Position numbers and translations under genes: made by a program | Notes under the pieces: generated by a model | What the model saw: only the letters and a program-made list of their open reading frames with translations | Database searches by the model: none | Told to the model about the DNA's origin: nothing | Part shown: piece by piece, positions 17,459 through 26,550 of the stretch | Numbering within the stretch: position 1 is the stretch's first letter | Layout: every line of letters begins with the position of its first letter | DNA from: Faecalicatena sp. | GTDB lineage: Bacteria; Bacillota; Clostridia; Lachnospirales; Lachnospiraceae | Reading direction: 5' to 3' | NCBI GenBank assembly: GCA_009774255.1 | Contig: VSNK01000002.1 | Coordinates: 17,566-81,565, forward strand | DNA length: 64,000 bases

Positions 17459-17634
17459 GGTTCCTGAGCATTCTCGGAAACTCTTTTTATCCAGATTTGT
17501 GAGATGATTTTTTGTCAGGTGCACACAAATTTATGAGGCGTACGTGGAACGTACATTGATTAAATTTGGGTGCTCCTGGCGGAAAATCAGCCGCAAAGAT
17601 GGGTGCAAGGGAGTTTCCGAGAGTGCACTTCCTT
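17459..17634. repeat. Structured inverted-repeat element E (about 176 bp) between two CotF-like genes
   Basis: The left arm ends TTCTCGGAAACTC (17471-17483) and the right arm begins GAGTTTCCGAGAG (17611-17623), an inverted repeat of about 12 bp, with partly matching outer arms (GGTTCCTGAG against CACTTCCTT). Nested inside are CAAATTTAT/ATTAAATTTG and GTACGT/ACGTAC pairs. It is a single copy in this window. It may be a MITE-like element or a structured leader of the next gene; no target duplication was recognised. Confidence 0.5.
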
Positions 17635-17651
17635 AGTAAGAGGTGACACAC

Positions 17652-17903
17652 ATGAATGAAAAAACAATGGTTTCCGATGCCCTGGCCGGGGTGAACGGCG
17701 AGCTGAGAATGTACGCCGATATGATACCGCAGACAGAGAACAGCGAATTAAGACAATGTCTGCGTCAGATGCGAAGTCAATGCGAGCTCTCTCAGGAAAA
17801 GCTATATCTGACCGCCCGTGAAAAGCATTATTACATTCCTTCGTCCAGGGCCACGAAGGAGGAAATCGAGCAGGTAAAATCTACCCTGTCCACTCATTCA
17901 TGA
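17652..17903 (+). CDS. CotF-like spore-coat protein, small
   Basis: 83 residues, helical, resembling the CotF/ferritin-like coat family: VSDALAGVNGELRMYADMI, then ELRQCLRQMRSQCELSQEKLY and KHYYIPSSRATKEEIEQV. Function is inferred as a component of the spore coat made in the mother cell; no sigma-E or sigma-K promoter was identified. The ATG at 17652 is preferred over a GTG at 17643 because AGAGG lies about 8 bases upstream of the ATG. It lies downstream of the CotF-like tail of the preceding gene, a common pairing of small coat genes. Confidence 0.75.
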   Translation: MNEKTMVSDALAGVNGELRMYADMIPQTENSELRQCLRQMRSQCELSQEKLYLTAREKHYYIPSSRATKEEIEQVKSTLSTHS

Positions 17904-17923
17904 GGGGAATTGGGGACTCGGGC

Positions 17924-17954
17924 AGCTTCTCCTGTTTCCTGAGCAGGAGAAGCT
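17924..17954. terminator. Strong hairpin between convergent genes
   Basis: AGCTTCTCCTG (17924-17934) pairs perfectly with CAGGAGAAGCT (17944-17954). It lies 21 bases after the CotF-like stop and 28 bases from the AAA-protein stop. A T-rich tract follows only 12 bases later on the plus strand, so classical termination is not certain. Confidence 0.55.
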
Positions 17955-17981
17955 AAGGATCCGTCTGTTTTTGTTTTTCTG

Positions 17982-19682
17982 CTACAACGTTCTCCCTATC
18001 ATCACTTTCTTACCACAAAATGCAAATCCATATTTCCGGATTCGGTCTTCCGACACACCTTTTGTCTCCAGCATAGAAGCATACTGCTTCTCCTCTATCT
18101 GCAAAAGTGCCGCATCAACCGTATCCGCAAGCTCCTTTTCTTCTTCCGTATCCTGTACCTTAAACTCCATGATAATCCCAAAATCGTTCACACTTCTTGG
18201 CTCCAATAGCACATCATACCTTCCAAATCCACTCTCCCGATTTGATGTAATGATATATCGTTTTTCTAAAGTAACCATCAATCCTAAGACAAAGCCGTGG
18301 TAAAAACGCTCTGGCTCGCTTTCTTCAGATGGCCTCTTGCCACTGTCAAAATAACTGAACATTACTTTTGACACACGGTTCATATAGGCATTCATTGCCT
18401 TTAAATCATCTTTAAGAAGCGCCTCGATAAAATCATTATAGCTGGATGCAGAAGAAGAAAACCACCCCCGCACAATACTGCGGAACATAATCATCGTCTC
18501 AAAATTGGTAATCTCCAGTTCATATACTTCTTTCCATTCCATGTATTCCAACTGTTGTACCTTATAATTCTTCACTTTAAGATATCCGCTTGCCAAAAAA
18601 AGACTCCAAACCGCATTTTCATCCAAATCCAACTGATCATAAACAATCTGCTCCTCAATTTCAGCTTCTATGCTCTCCCCGGCCAGCAATTGCCTGAACG
18701 TTTCTTTCATCTGTTTGCCTCCTTGCCGGATTAATTTACCTATAAGGCTATTACTGCTTGTATTCGCCCAGTAAGTGCCGACACGACGTTCTGACAAATA
18801 ACTAATAATAGACCACGGATTATAAATATCTTTGATACCGCCAAATATGAAGCCGTCATACCATTTCTTTACTTCCTCTTTCTTGTCTGACATAGCGTAT
18901 TCATCCAAAGCTTCAAACACTTCTTCTTCTGTAAATCCAAAGGAATCCCCATATAGAGAGGAAGTTGTTGTTACTACTTTCAAATTATTTAGATCTGAAA
19001 AAACAGATTCTTTACTTACTCTGGTAATTCCTGTCAAAATCGCCCGTTCAAGATATGGATTCCCCTTGAATGTTGCATGAAACAGACTACGGGTAAACAC
19101 CATCAATTCTTCCCAGTATCCATCTATATAGGCTTCTTGCATAGGTGTGTCATATTCATCCAAAAGAATGATTACCTTTTTTCCATAATAACGACATAGG
19201 TAATCCGATATTCTTCTAAGAGATATTGTTATCTCCGAATCCCGCATATCAATAGATACCCTGCGGTAATACGCTTTCTCATTTTCTTCCAGCAAGTCTC
19301 CTTTTGCAAGAAATGCATACTTGTTATACAAATCTACAATGGTCTGGCATATTTTTATCCTTGCTTCTTCATAAGACGTATCCTTCACATCCGCAAAACT
19401 CAATGAGATGACAGGATAAGTTCCCTGCAGGCTGCGATATTTCTCCTCTTTCCAAATATTTAACCCCTCAAACAGCGGACTGCCTGCATGGTCTGCCGAA
19501 AAAAAATGCTCCACCATACTCATTGTCAGAGTCTTCCCGAACCGGCGAGGGCGCGTAATCAGCGTCACATCATCCATAGATTCCCACCACTCTTTGATAA
19601 ATATGGTTTTATCTATATAGAAAACTCTACGTGTAATTATTTTTTCAAAATCCTGAATTCCAATTCCTACCGTTCTTGACAT
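17982..19682 (-). CDS. AAA-ATPase-like protein with C-terminal PD-(D/E)XK nuclease domain
   Basis: 566 residues of a family common and often multi-copy in gut Clostridia and Bacteroidetes (AAA-ATPase_like plus PDDEXK_9). Residues 1-270: YIDKTIFIKEWW, Walker A-like RPRRFGKTLTM, Walker B IILLDEYDTP and ITGITRVSKESVFSDLNN. The C-terminal 100 residues carry the nuclease signature GRYDVLLEP (Asp) followed by IIMEFKVQ (Glu-x-Lys). Its cellular role is unknown. Base composition is visibly more A+T-rich than its neighbours, suggesting transfer. Start ATG 19680-19682 follows AGAGGAG. It is flanked upstream by elements A2 and C1. Confidence 0.88.
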   Translation of the reverse strand: MSRTVGIGIQDFEKIITRRVFYIDKTIFIKEWWESMDDVTLITRPRRFGKTLTMSMVEHFFSADHAGSPLFEGLNIWKEEKYRSLQGTYPVISLSFADVKDTSYEEARIKICQTIVDLYNKYAFLAKGDLLEENEKAYYRRVSIDMRDSEITISLRRISDYLCRYYGKKVIILLDEYDTPMQEAYIDGYWEELMVFTRSLFHATFKGNPYLERAILTGITRVSKESVFSDLNNLKVVTTTSSLYGDSFGFTEEEVFEALDEYAMSDKKEEVKKWYDGFIFGGIKDIYNPWSIISYLSERRVGTYWANTSSNSLIGKLIRQGGKQMKETFRQLLAGESIEAEIEEQIVYDQLDLDENAVWSLFLASGYLKVKNYKVQQLEYMEWKEVYELEITNFETMIMFRSIVRGWFSSSASSYNDFIEALLKDDLKAMNAYMNRVSKVMFSYFDSGKRPSEESEPERFYHGFVLGLMVTLEKRYIITSNRESGFGRYDVLLEPRSVNDFGIIMEFKVQDTEEEKELADTVDAALLQIEEKQYASMLETKGVSEDRIRKYGFAFCGKKVMIGRTL

Positions 19683-19723
19683 ATTGTCTCCTCTTTCTGC
19701 GAATACCTCAATCTCCTTTTATC

Positions 19724-19752
19724 ATTATATTCTGCTTTTATTAAAATCACAA
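19724..19752 (-). promoter_or_regulatory. Promoter of the AAA/nuclease gene
   Basis: Minus-strand -35 TTGTGA (19747-19752), 17-base spacer, -10 TATAAT (19724-19729), about 40 bases before the start codon. Confidence 0.6.
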
Positions 19753-19790
19753 CTCAAATTAAAATGACCTCATAGAAAAGAGATCTTCCT

Positions 19791-19938
19791 GTTACTGTTC
19801 ACACGGTGCCTTGCACTCAGCTGCAAGGCATCCGGCCAATACAGTAATGGGGCAGGCATCCAGCCCCTCGCCGTTAGGCGACTTTTCAATGGGCTAGATG
19901 CGTTACAGTTCACGGCCTAACTGGCCGCGAACTGTAAC
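19791..19938 (+). mobile_element. MITE-like element, family A copy 2 (148 bp) with perfect 8-bp target duplication
   Basis: Ends are GTTACTGTTCAC and GCGAACTGTAAC. The direct repeat ATCTTCCT flanks it on both sides (19783-19790 and 19939-19946). It is the same subfamily as copies 1 and 3, with the GGGGCAGGCATCCAGCCCC-type core. The target was itself an inverted repeat (AATGACCTCATAGA ... TATAAGGTCATT). No open reading frame. Confidence 0.88.
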
Positions 19939-19976
19939 ATCTTCCTCTCTATAAGGTCATTAAAACTTAATCTATC

Positions 19977-20186
19977 TTAGGAACTGTGCAAAAATAATCT
20001 TACCATTTTACTTGTCCAAATCTTCATACACTGCGTTGGTCTACACTCCGTTTCGGTCCGCGCTAAACGTGTGTCGCTGGCACACAGCGCCGTCAATCGA
20101 CGTACCCCGGTACGCCTCATTCCTCCGCCTTGTGTCTGAAAATTTGTTCTGCGTAAAAAGGCAAGTTATTTTTGCACAGCTCCTTA
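19977..20186. mobile_element. Dispersed element, family C copy 1 (210 bp)
   Basis: Terminal inverted repeats: left TTAGGAACTGTGCAAAAATAA, right its near complement ending GCACAGCTCCTTA. A core of about 110 bases (20022-20132) is almost identical to the copy at 43956-44165, including inner palindromes GTGTCGCTGGCACAC and GTACCCCGGTAC. The right end supplies the TAA stop of purL (20184-20186). No target duplication is visible. Both known copies are 210 bp. Confidence 0.75.
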
Positions 20187-23100
20187 CAGGAAATACTTCA
20201 CTCCGGATTCAAAGATCTTCAGATCCTGTTCCCCATAAATATTAATCGCAACGGATCTGTCCCGGCGCTCGGAATGTGCCATCTTTCCGAACACCCTTCC
20301 GTCCGGGCTCGTGATTCCCTCGATTGCCCTGTAAGAGCCGTTGATGTTCCACTCCTCATCCATGCTGATTCTTCCTTCCGGATCACAGTACTGCGTCGCC
20401 ACCTGGCCGTTTTGAAATAATGTTTCCAGCCATTCCTCATTTGCCACGAACCGGCCTTCTCCATGGGAAGCCGGATTGGTGTACACGCCGCCAAGCTGCG
20501 CCTGCGCAAGCCAGGGAGACTTATTGCTCACGACCTTGGTATAGACCATTTTCGAAATATGACGGCCGATTGTATTATACGTCAAAGTCGGAGAGTCTTC
20601 CGTCTGCCCCGCGATCTTTCCGCAGGGCACCAGCCCCAGCTTGACCAGCGCCTGGAAGCCATTGCAGATTCCCAGTACGAGCCCGTCCCGCTCCTGCAGA
20701 AGCTTCTCTACTGCTTCCCTGATCTTCGCGTTCATGAACGCCGTAGCAAAGAATTTTGCGGAGCCGTCAGGCTCATCCCCCGCGCTGAATCCGCCCGGGA
20801 ACATGATCATCTGTGCCTGACCGATGGCCTTTTCGAACTCTTCCACAGATTCCCGGATTCCTTGTTCGTCCAGATTCCGGAACACTCTTGTGATCACTTT
20901 CGCGCCGGAGCGCTCAAAGGCATTCCTGCTGTCATACTCACAGTTGGTCCCCGGAAATACCGGGATAAATACCGTAGGCTGCCCGATCTTATGGCTGCAT
21001 ACATGAACCTCAGAAGCACCGTCATACAGTCTTTCCTCTAGTATCTCCTCACCGGAGGCCTCTGATTTCGTCGCAAATACCGGTTCCAGCGGCCTTGTCC
21101 ATGCCCCGGTGGCCTCTTCCAGGGAAATCTCCGTATTTCCATAGGAAAATACCTTCCCATCCGTCACCTCTCCGATCACCGTATAGGTAATCTGAAGAGA
21201 GCCGACTTGATCTGCCGGTACCTCAGCAATCAGATCGCCGAACGCCGGAGCAAAGGCATCTCTTGGATCCAGGTTATGCTCGATCTTCACGCCCATCTGA
21301 TTTCCAAATGCCATTTTGCTGACAGCCGCAAGGATTCCATGACGGTCAGCCGCATAGGCAGACACGATCCTTCCGCCGCGGATATCCTCCGTAAATTTCC
21401 CATACTGCTCCATCACCTTTTCGTAGACCGGCAGGTCATAGCCGTCTCTCTCGATCCGCAGCCATATCAGCTTATTTCCAGCTTTTTTGAGCTCCGGTGT
21501 GATGATCTCCTTTTCCACAGCCATGTCCACCGCAAAGGAAACCAGAGTAGGCGGCACATCAATGTCCTGGAAGGTGCCGGACATGCTGTCCTTTCCTCCG
21601 ATGGACGGCAGCCCGAAACCAAGCTGTGCGTCATACGCGCCGAGAAGAGCCGCGAAAGGCTGGCTCCATCTCTTCGGTTCCCCGGTCATCCGGCGGAAAT
21701 ATTCCTGGAAGGTAAAGCGGATCTTCCGATAGTCCCCGCCGCAGGCTACGATCTTGGCGATGGACTCCGTCACCGCATAGATGGCGCCATGATAAGGGCT
21801 CCAACTGGACAGATAGGGATCAAATCCATAGCTCATCATGGATACACTGTCTGTCGTCCCGTTCTGTACCGGAACCTTTGCCACCATAGCCTGGGTTTCT
21901 GTCATTTGATATTTTCCGCCGTGGGGCATGAATACTGATCCCGCGCCGATGGAGCCGTCGAACATCTCCACCAGCCCCTTCTGGGAGCACACATTCAGGT
22001 CAGACAGCATGGACAGCCATTTTTCTCTGACATCCGCCACTTCTTCCCGCACAAAGAGAGAGTCTTCCCGCCCTGGGATCTCCACTTCCACATCCGTCTC
22101 CTGGTGCGCCCCGTTGGTATCCAGAAATGCCCGTGAGATATTCACGATTTCTTTTCCTCTCCAGATCAGGACAAGGCGGGGATTCTCCGTCACCACAGCG
22201 ACCTCGGTAGCTTCCAGATTTTCCTCCCTGGCATAATCCAGGAACTGTCCTACGTCTTTTGGGTCCACCACAACCGCCATACGCTCCTGGGACTCCGATA
22301 TGGCAATCTCCGTCCCGTCCAGGCCGGCATATTTTTTCGGCACCTTATCCAGGTCTACACGGAGCCCTTCCGCCAGTTCTCCGATCGCCACGGACACACC
22401 GCCGGCGCCAAAGTCATTGCACTTCTTGATCAGACGGCTGACTTCCTCTCTGCGGAACAGGCGCTGGATCTTACGTTCCGTAGGCGGATTACCCTTCTGC
22501 ACCTCCGCGCCGCATGTTTCAATGGATTCCTCCGTGTGCACCTTGGAGGAACCGGTGGCACCGCCGCAGCCATCCCGCCCGGTACGGCCGCCCAAAAGGA
22601 TAATGATATCTCCCGGATCCGATGTCTCCCGAATAACCGCACGCCTGGGCGCCGCCCCCAGAACAGCACCGATCTCCATACGCTTGGCTACATAATTGGG
22701 ATGATAGATTTCTTTTACCGTACCTGTCGCAAGGCCAATCTGATTTCCATAAGAGCTGTATCCCTTTGCCGCCCCGCGGACCAGCTTTTTCTGAGGAAGC
22801 TTCCCTTTAAGAGTATCCTTGACGGACACCGTTGGATCCGCCGCTCCGGTCACACGCATGGCCTGGTACACATAAGTCCTCCCCGAAAGCGGATCCCGGA
22901 TGGCTCCTCCCAGACAGGTAGCAGCCCCGCCGAAAGGCTCGATCTCCGTAGGATGGTTGTGAGTCTCATTCTTAAAATTAATGAGCCACTCTTCTTCCAC
23001 CCCGTCTACCCGGATCGGAACAACGATACTGCAGGCATTGATCTCGTCGGACTCTTCCTGATCCTTAAGCTTCCCTTCCTTTTTCAGCTTCCGCATGGCC

Positions 23101-23942
23101 ATCAGGGCCAAATCCATCAGGCAGACGAACTTGTCCGGCCTGCCCTCAAAAATCTCGCTGTGATCCTTCAAATACTGCTGATACGTATTCTCAATGGGTT
23201 CCCTGTAATCCCCATCGCCGAAAGTAACATTCTTCAACTCCGTAGAAAATGTGGTATGACGGCAGTGGTCGGACCAATAGGTATCCAGCACCCGGATCTC
23301 CGTCATGGACGGATCCCGATGCTCTTCCCCATGAAAATACTTCTGAATATGCAGAAAGTCCTTAAAAGTCATTGCCAGTCCCAGAGAATCATATAATGCC
23401 TTTAATGCTTCCTCCGGCATATCCTGAAATCCGTCAAATATCTTCACATCCTTTGGCTCTTCAAATACCGCTACCAGCGTATCCGGCTTTTCAAGCCCGG
23501 TCTCCCTGGAATCTACCGGATTGATGCAGTGGCTCTTGATGACCGCAAATTCCTCTTCTGTCACCGTCCCCTCAATTACATAGGTGGTCGCGGTCCGGAT
23601 GACAGGCTTTTCATCTTCCTTGATAAACTGAATACACTGCTCCGCAGAATCCGCCCTCTGGTCGAACTGGCCCGGAAGATATTCTACGGAAAAAATCCTG
23701 TCTCCCTCCTGTACCGGAACCTCCTCCCGATAAAGAATATCTACCGGGGGTTCTGCAAATACACCGTTACATGCTTTCTCGAATGACTCCTCGGAAACAT
23801 TTTCCACATCATATCGGATCAGCACCCGCACTCCTGTCACTGTCCCGATTCCGAGATAATGCCTGATCTCATGCCTCAGCTCCTTCGCCTGCACGGCAAA
23901 GTCCGCCTTTTTCTCCACATATACGCGTTTTACATTACCCAT
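20184..23942 (-). CDS. purL: Phosphoribosylformylglycinamidine synthase, single-chain (PurL-PurQ)
   Basis: Fourth step of purine synthesis: FGAR, glutamine and ATP to FGAM. The 1,252-residue clostridial single-chain type joins synthetase and glutaminase. Visible: DTYWSDHCRHTTFST, NFKNETHNHPTEIEPFGG (Mg/ATP site), GIGGKDSMSGTF-like segment (LPSIGGKDSMSG), and the C-terminal glutaminase with VFPGTNCEYD, FPGGFSAGDEP and nucleophile Cys in LGICNGFQAL. Start ATG 23940-23942 follows AAGGAGGAG. Its stop lies at the end of element C1 and element A3 sits 43 bases upstream of its start. No guanine riboswitch was recognised in the leader. Confidence 0.97.
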   Translation of the reverse strand: MGNVKRVYVEKKADFAVQAKELRHEIRHYLGIGTVTGVRVLIRYDVENVSEESFEKACNGVFAEPPVDILYREEVPVQEGDRIFSVEYLPGQFDQRADSAEQCIQFIKEDEKPVIRTATTYVIEGTVTEEEFAVIKSHCINPVDSRETGLEKPDTLVAVFEEPKDVKIFDGFQDMPEEALKALYDSLGLAMTFKDFLHIQKYFHGEEHRDPSMTEIRVLDTYWSDHCRHTTFSTELKNVTFGDGDYREPIENTYQQYLKDHSEIFEGRPDKFVCLMDLALMAMRKLKKEGKLKDQEESDEINACSIVVPIRVDGVEEEWLINFKNETHNHPTEIEPFGGAATCLGGAIRDPLSGRTYVYQAMRVTGAADPTVSVKDTLKGKLPQKKLVRGAAKGYSSYGNQIGLATGTVKEIYHPNYVAKRMEIGAVLGAAPRRAVIRETSDPGDIIILLGGRTGRDGCGGATGSSKVHTEESIETCGAEVQKGNPPTERKIQRLFRREEVSRLIKKCNDFGAGGVSVAIGELAEGLRVDLDKVPKKYAGLDGTEIAISESQERMAVVVDPKDVGQFLDYAREENLEATEVAVVTENPRLVLIWRGKEIVNISRAFLDTNGAHQETDVEVEIPGREDSLFVREEVADVREKWLSMLSDLNVCSQKGLVEMFDGSIGAGSVFMPHGGKYQMTETQAMVAKVPVQNGTTDSVSMMSYGFDPYLSSWSPYHGAIYAVTESIAKIVACGGDYRKIRFTFQEYFRRMTGEPKRWSQPFAALLGAYDAQLGFGLPSIGGKDSMSGTFQDIDVPPTLVSFAVDMAVEKEIITPELKKAGNKLIWLRIERDGYDLPVYEKVMEQYGKFTEDIRGGRIVSAYAADRHGILAAVSKMAFGNQMGVKIEHNLDPRDAFAPAFGDLIAEVPADQVGSLQITYTVIGEVTDGKVFSYGNTEISLEEATGAWTRPLEPVFATKSEASGEEILEERLYDGASEVHVCSHKIGQPTVFIPVFPGTNCEYDSRNAFERSGAKVITRVFRNLDEQGIRESVEEFEKAIGQAQMIMFPGGFSAGDEPDGSAKFFATAFMNAKIREAVEKLLQERDGLVLGICNGFQALVKLGLVPCGKIAGQTEDSPTLTYNTIGRHISKMVYTKVVSNKSPWLAQAQLGGVYTNPASHGEGRFVANEEWLETLFQNGQVATQYCDPEGRISMDEEWNINGSYRAIEGITSPDGRVFGKMAHSERRDRSVAINIYGEQDLKIFESGVKYFL

Positions 23943-23985
23943 ATCAGTTCTCCTCCTTCTTTTTTAGGAAATCATCCGAGAGTTT

Positions 23986-24133
23986 GTTACAGTTCACGGC
24001 CTAACCGGCCGCGAACTGTAACGCATCCAGCCCATTGAAAAGTCGCCTAACGGCGAGGGGCTGGATGCCTGCCCCATCACTTTTCTGGCGGCTAACCGTG
24101 CAGCGAGTGCACGGTTAGGCCGTGAACAGTAAC
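23986..24133 (-). mobile_element. MITE-like element, family A copy 3 (148 bp) with perfect 8-bp target duplication
   Basis: Inverted relative to copy 1: begins GTTACAGTTCACGG and ends CCGTGAACAGTAAC. The direct repeat GAGAGTTT flanks it exactly (23978-23985 and 24134-24141). It occupies most of the spacer between the DUF1461 gene and purL and points with purL, so purL expression must come from within it, from the short flanks, or by read-through. Confidence 0.88.
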
Positions 24134-24142
24134 GAGAGTTTT

Positions 24143-24865
24143 CTATATTACCTGTCCGTCAGGCCCCACGCTGCCTTCCGCTTTTTTGTTTACGATAGTA
24201 TATACGATGCTGAGGATCAGCAGAATACCCAGCCCCGCAAGAAAGAATCCTCCGATCCGGATCACCATGTCAAAAAACAATCCTTCCGGCAGCATTCGGA
24301 TCATATAATCCTCCGCCGGGTCAAAGATCCACAGATCATTGTCAAAAAAGATTTCATGAAATTTCGTAAATACCGCATTAAAATTCGTCGCCATCGCAGA
24401 GCCCAGAATCAGAATCATTGCGGTCAGGACTCCCATCGTCACCTGATAACTCCTGGAAAGGATCCTCCACAGTTCCTGCCTGCGGATCACCAGCAGCAGT
24501 ACAAGAGAGACAGCCAGCACAAAAGCCGCCCCTCTCCTGAGGGCAAGCCCGCCCAGGAAAAGCACCTGTACGTCCTTCATATGAAGCCGGTCCTGCTCGT
24601 TAAAGAAATCCTGCTCCACACCTTCTACCGTGGTAACTACGCTTAAGCTCTCCCTGTCGCCTTTCAAGTATGCCATCATCTCTCTGGTCACGTACATTGC
24701 GTCATCCATATCCATATCCAGCTCCCGGAGTACTTTGTACTTTGTATATTCCCTCTGGTACACGCCAAAATCCAGATACATCGCCGCCTGAAAACTGCTG
24801 ATCAGCAAAATGACCACCATGGCAAGAGATGCTGCTCCGCCTAGAATCCACCGCAATCCTTTCAT
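24143..24865 (-). CDS. Integral membrane protein, TIGR01906/DUF1461 family
   Basis: 240 residues, function unknown. About four transmembrane segments are visible: ILGGAASLAMVVILLISSF at the N-terminus, then LFLGGLALRRGAAFVLAVSLVLLLV, VTMGVLTAMILILGSAM and GGFFLAGLGILLILSIVYTI. A polar region follows TM1 containing FGVYQREYTKYKV and NEQDRLHMKDVQ, typical of the family. The ATG at 24863-24865 follows GAGGAG; a TTG six codons upstream is less likely. It is followed by element A3 only 9 bases after the stop. Confidence 0.85.
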   Translation of the reverse strand: MKGLRWILGGAASLAMVVILLISSFQAAMYLDFGVYQREYTKYKVLRELDMDMDDAMYVTREMMAYLKGDRESLSVVTTVEGVEQDFFNEQDRLHMKDVQVLFLGGLALRRGAAFVLAVSLVLLLVIRRQELWRILSRSYQVTMGVLTAMILILGSAMATNFNAVFTKFHEIFFDNDLWIFDPAEDYMIRMLPEGLFFDMVIRIGGFFLAGLGILLILSIVYTIVNKKAEGSVGPDGQVI

Positions 24866-24923
24866 TTCTCTCCTCTTTTTCAAAAGTATAACCTGCCCTA
24901 CTGCTGTCTTTGCTCTATTATAA

Positions 24924-26360
24924 CTACTCTATTGTAGCGATCCGCATCATATTACTTACTCCGCCGATTTCTTCCCGTACGTTCGGTGACGGCATCCCTG
25001 CCGTAAGGACAACGATATCTCCCGTGTCCACGAACTGTTTTACCTGTGCAAGCTCGATCGCGCCGTTACAGACATCATCCGTCGTGCTGAATTCCAGAGA
25101 TTTCAGCGGCGTCACTCCCCAGTAAATGGACATCCTGCGGAGTGCCCTGTCGCTGGGTGTAACCCCGAGAATCTCCTGCCTGGGCTTCATATTGGACACA
25201 TATCGTGTGGTCGCGCCGGACACAGAGGGTGTAATGATGCATTTTGCGTCCAGATTGGCCGCGGCCAGTACGGAGGAATATCCGATTGCCGTGGAAACAC
25301 TTGATTTCAGGTGGTCTCCGGCCTGGGAAAGCAGCATGTCATAATTCAGGTGCTGTTCCGCGTTCTCTACAATATGCACCATCATCTTCAGCGCCTCAAG
25401 CGGATATTTTCCGGCAGCAGTCTCCCCGGAGAGCATCACCGCGTCCGTGCCGTCATAGACCGCATTGGCAACATCCGTCACTTCCGCTCTGGTAGGACGG
25501 GGATTCCGGATCATAGAATCCAGCATCTGGGTAGCTGTGATTACGGTTTTAAAATTACTGTTGCATTTCTGAATCAGCATTTTCTGCAGATAAGGAAGCT
25601 CCTCGGCCGGAATCTCCACTCCCAGATCCCCGCGTGCCACCATGATCCCGTCCGCCGCGCGGATGATCTCGTCAATGTTGCGGATTCCTTCCGCGTTTTC
25701 GATCTTGGCGATGATCGGAATATACTGGGCATGCAGAGATTTCAGATAAGCCTTGATCTCCAGGATACATTCCGCGTTGCGCACAAAAGAGGCCGCGATA
25801 AAATCAATATCCTGTTCCACGCCGAACTTGATATCTTCCTTATCCTTTTCCGTTATAGCCGGAAGCCGGACCGGAACATTGGGGACATTGATTCCTTTGC
25901 GTTCTCCCAGCTCGCCCCCGTTGAGGATCCGGCATACAATATCCTTTCCGACTTTTTTTACCACTTCCAGCTCGATCAGGCCGTCATCGATCAATATCTT
26001 CTTTCCCCGATCCACATCTTCCGCCAGGCCTTCATAAGTGATGGATACTTTCTGTGCATCCCCCATGATATCTTCCGGGGTAAGCGTGATCATCTCGCCT
26101 GCTTCGAGCTTCACCTTTTTGCCGTCCTTCAATACACCGGTACGGATCTCCGGCCCCTTTGTATCGAGCAAGATCGCCGTATTGGAATGCTCTTCCTCCC
26201 GGACCATCTTCAGCATATCCATTCTGGCTTTCTGTTCCGGATGTGTCCCATGTGAAAAGTTAAAACGCGCCACGTCCATCCCGCCCCGGATAATACTGCG
26301 CAATACCTCTTTGTCATCCGTACTTGGTCCCATTGTACATACTATTTTTGTTTTCTTCAT
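24924..26360 (-). CDS. pyk: Pyruvate kinase
   Basis: Last step of glycolysis, PEP plus ADP to pyruvate plus ATP. 478 residues, the length of the form without the extra C-terminal PEP-utiliser-like domain. Motifs: KIVCTMGPS, RFNFSHGTH, ILLDTKGPEIRTG, IAKIENAEGI, MVARGDLGVEIP, ITATQMLDSM and MLSGETAAGKYP. Start ATG 26358-26360 follows AGGGAGA. Element A4 starts 38 bases upstream, so the native promoter is either inside or beyond it. Confidence 0.97.
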   Translation of the reverse strand: MKKTKIVCTMGPSTDDKEVLRSIIRGGMDVARFNFSHGTHPEQKARMDMLKMVREEEHSNTAILLDTKGPEIRTGVLKDGKKVKLEAGEMITLTPEDIMGDAQKVSITYEGLAEDVDRGKKILIDDGLIELEVVKKVGKDIVCRILNGGELGERKGINVPNVPVRLPAITEKDKEDIKFGVEQDIDFIAASFVRNAECILEIKAYLKSLHAQYIPIIAKIENAEGIRNIDEIIRAADGIMVARGDLGVEIPAEELPYLQKMLIQKCNSNFKTVITATQMLDSMIRNPRPTRAEVTDVANAVYDGTDAVMLSGETAAGKYPLEALKMMVHIVENAEQHLNYDMLLSQAGDHLKSSVSTAIGYSSVLAAANLDAKCIITPSVSGATTRYVSNMKPRQEILGVTPSDRALRRMSIYWGVTPLKSLEFSTTDDVCNGAIELAQVKQFVDTGDIVVLTAGMPSPNVREEIGGVSNMMRIATIE

Positions 26361-26398
26361 TGTTTTCTCCCTTTTTTCAGATCTATGGTTCCTTTTTC

Positions 26399-26542
26399 GT
26401 TACAGTTCACTGGCCAGCCAGCGAACTGTAACGAATCCGGCCTATTTAAAGTTGCCTTACGGCAAGAGGCCGGATTCCAGCCCCAGTACGTACTGGCCTG
26501 TGACCGTGCAGCGTGGTGCACGGCCCAGGAGTGAACAGTAAC
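26399..26542 (-). mobile_element. MITE-like element, family A copy 4 (144 bp), second subfamily
   Basis: Begins GTTACAGTTCACTGG and ends GAGTGAACAGTAAC. Flanks CCTTTTTC (26391-26398) and CCTTTTTT (26543-26550) match 7 of 8; homopolymer drift explains the difference. The core (GGCCTATTTAAAGTTGCC, AGGCCGGATTCCAGCCCC) is shared with copy 5 at 49612 but differs from copies 1-3, so there are at least two subfamilies. It abuts the stop of the lipoprotein gene and lies upstream of pyk. Confidence 0.85.
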
Positions 26543-26550
26543 CCTTTTTT

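Noticed and set aside
23943..24142. Guanine riboswitch before purL
   Set aside because: The spacer is almost wholly element A3; no purine aptamer core was found.
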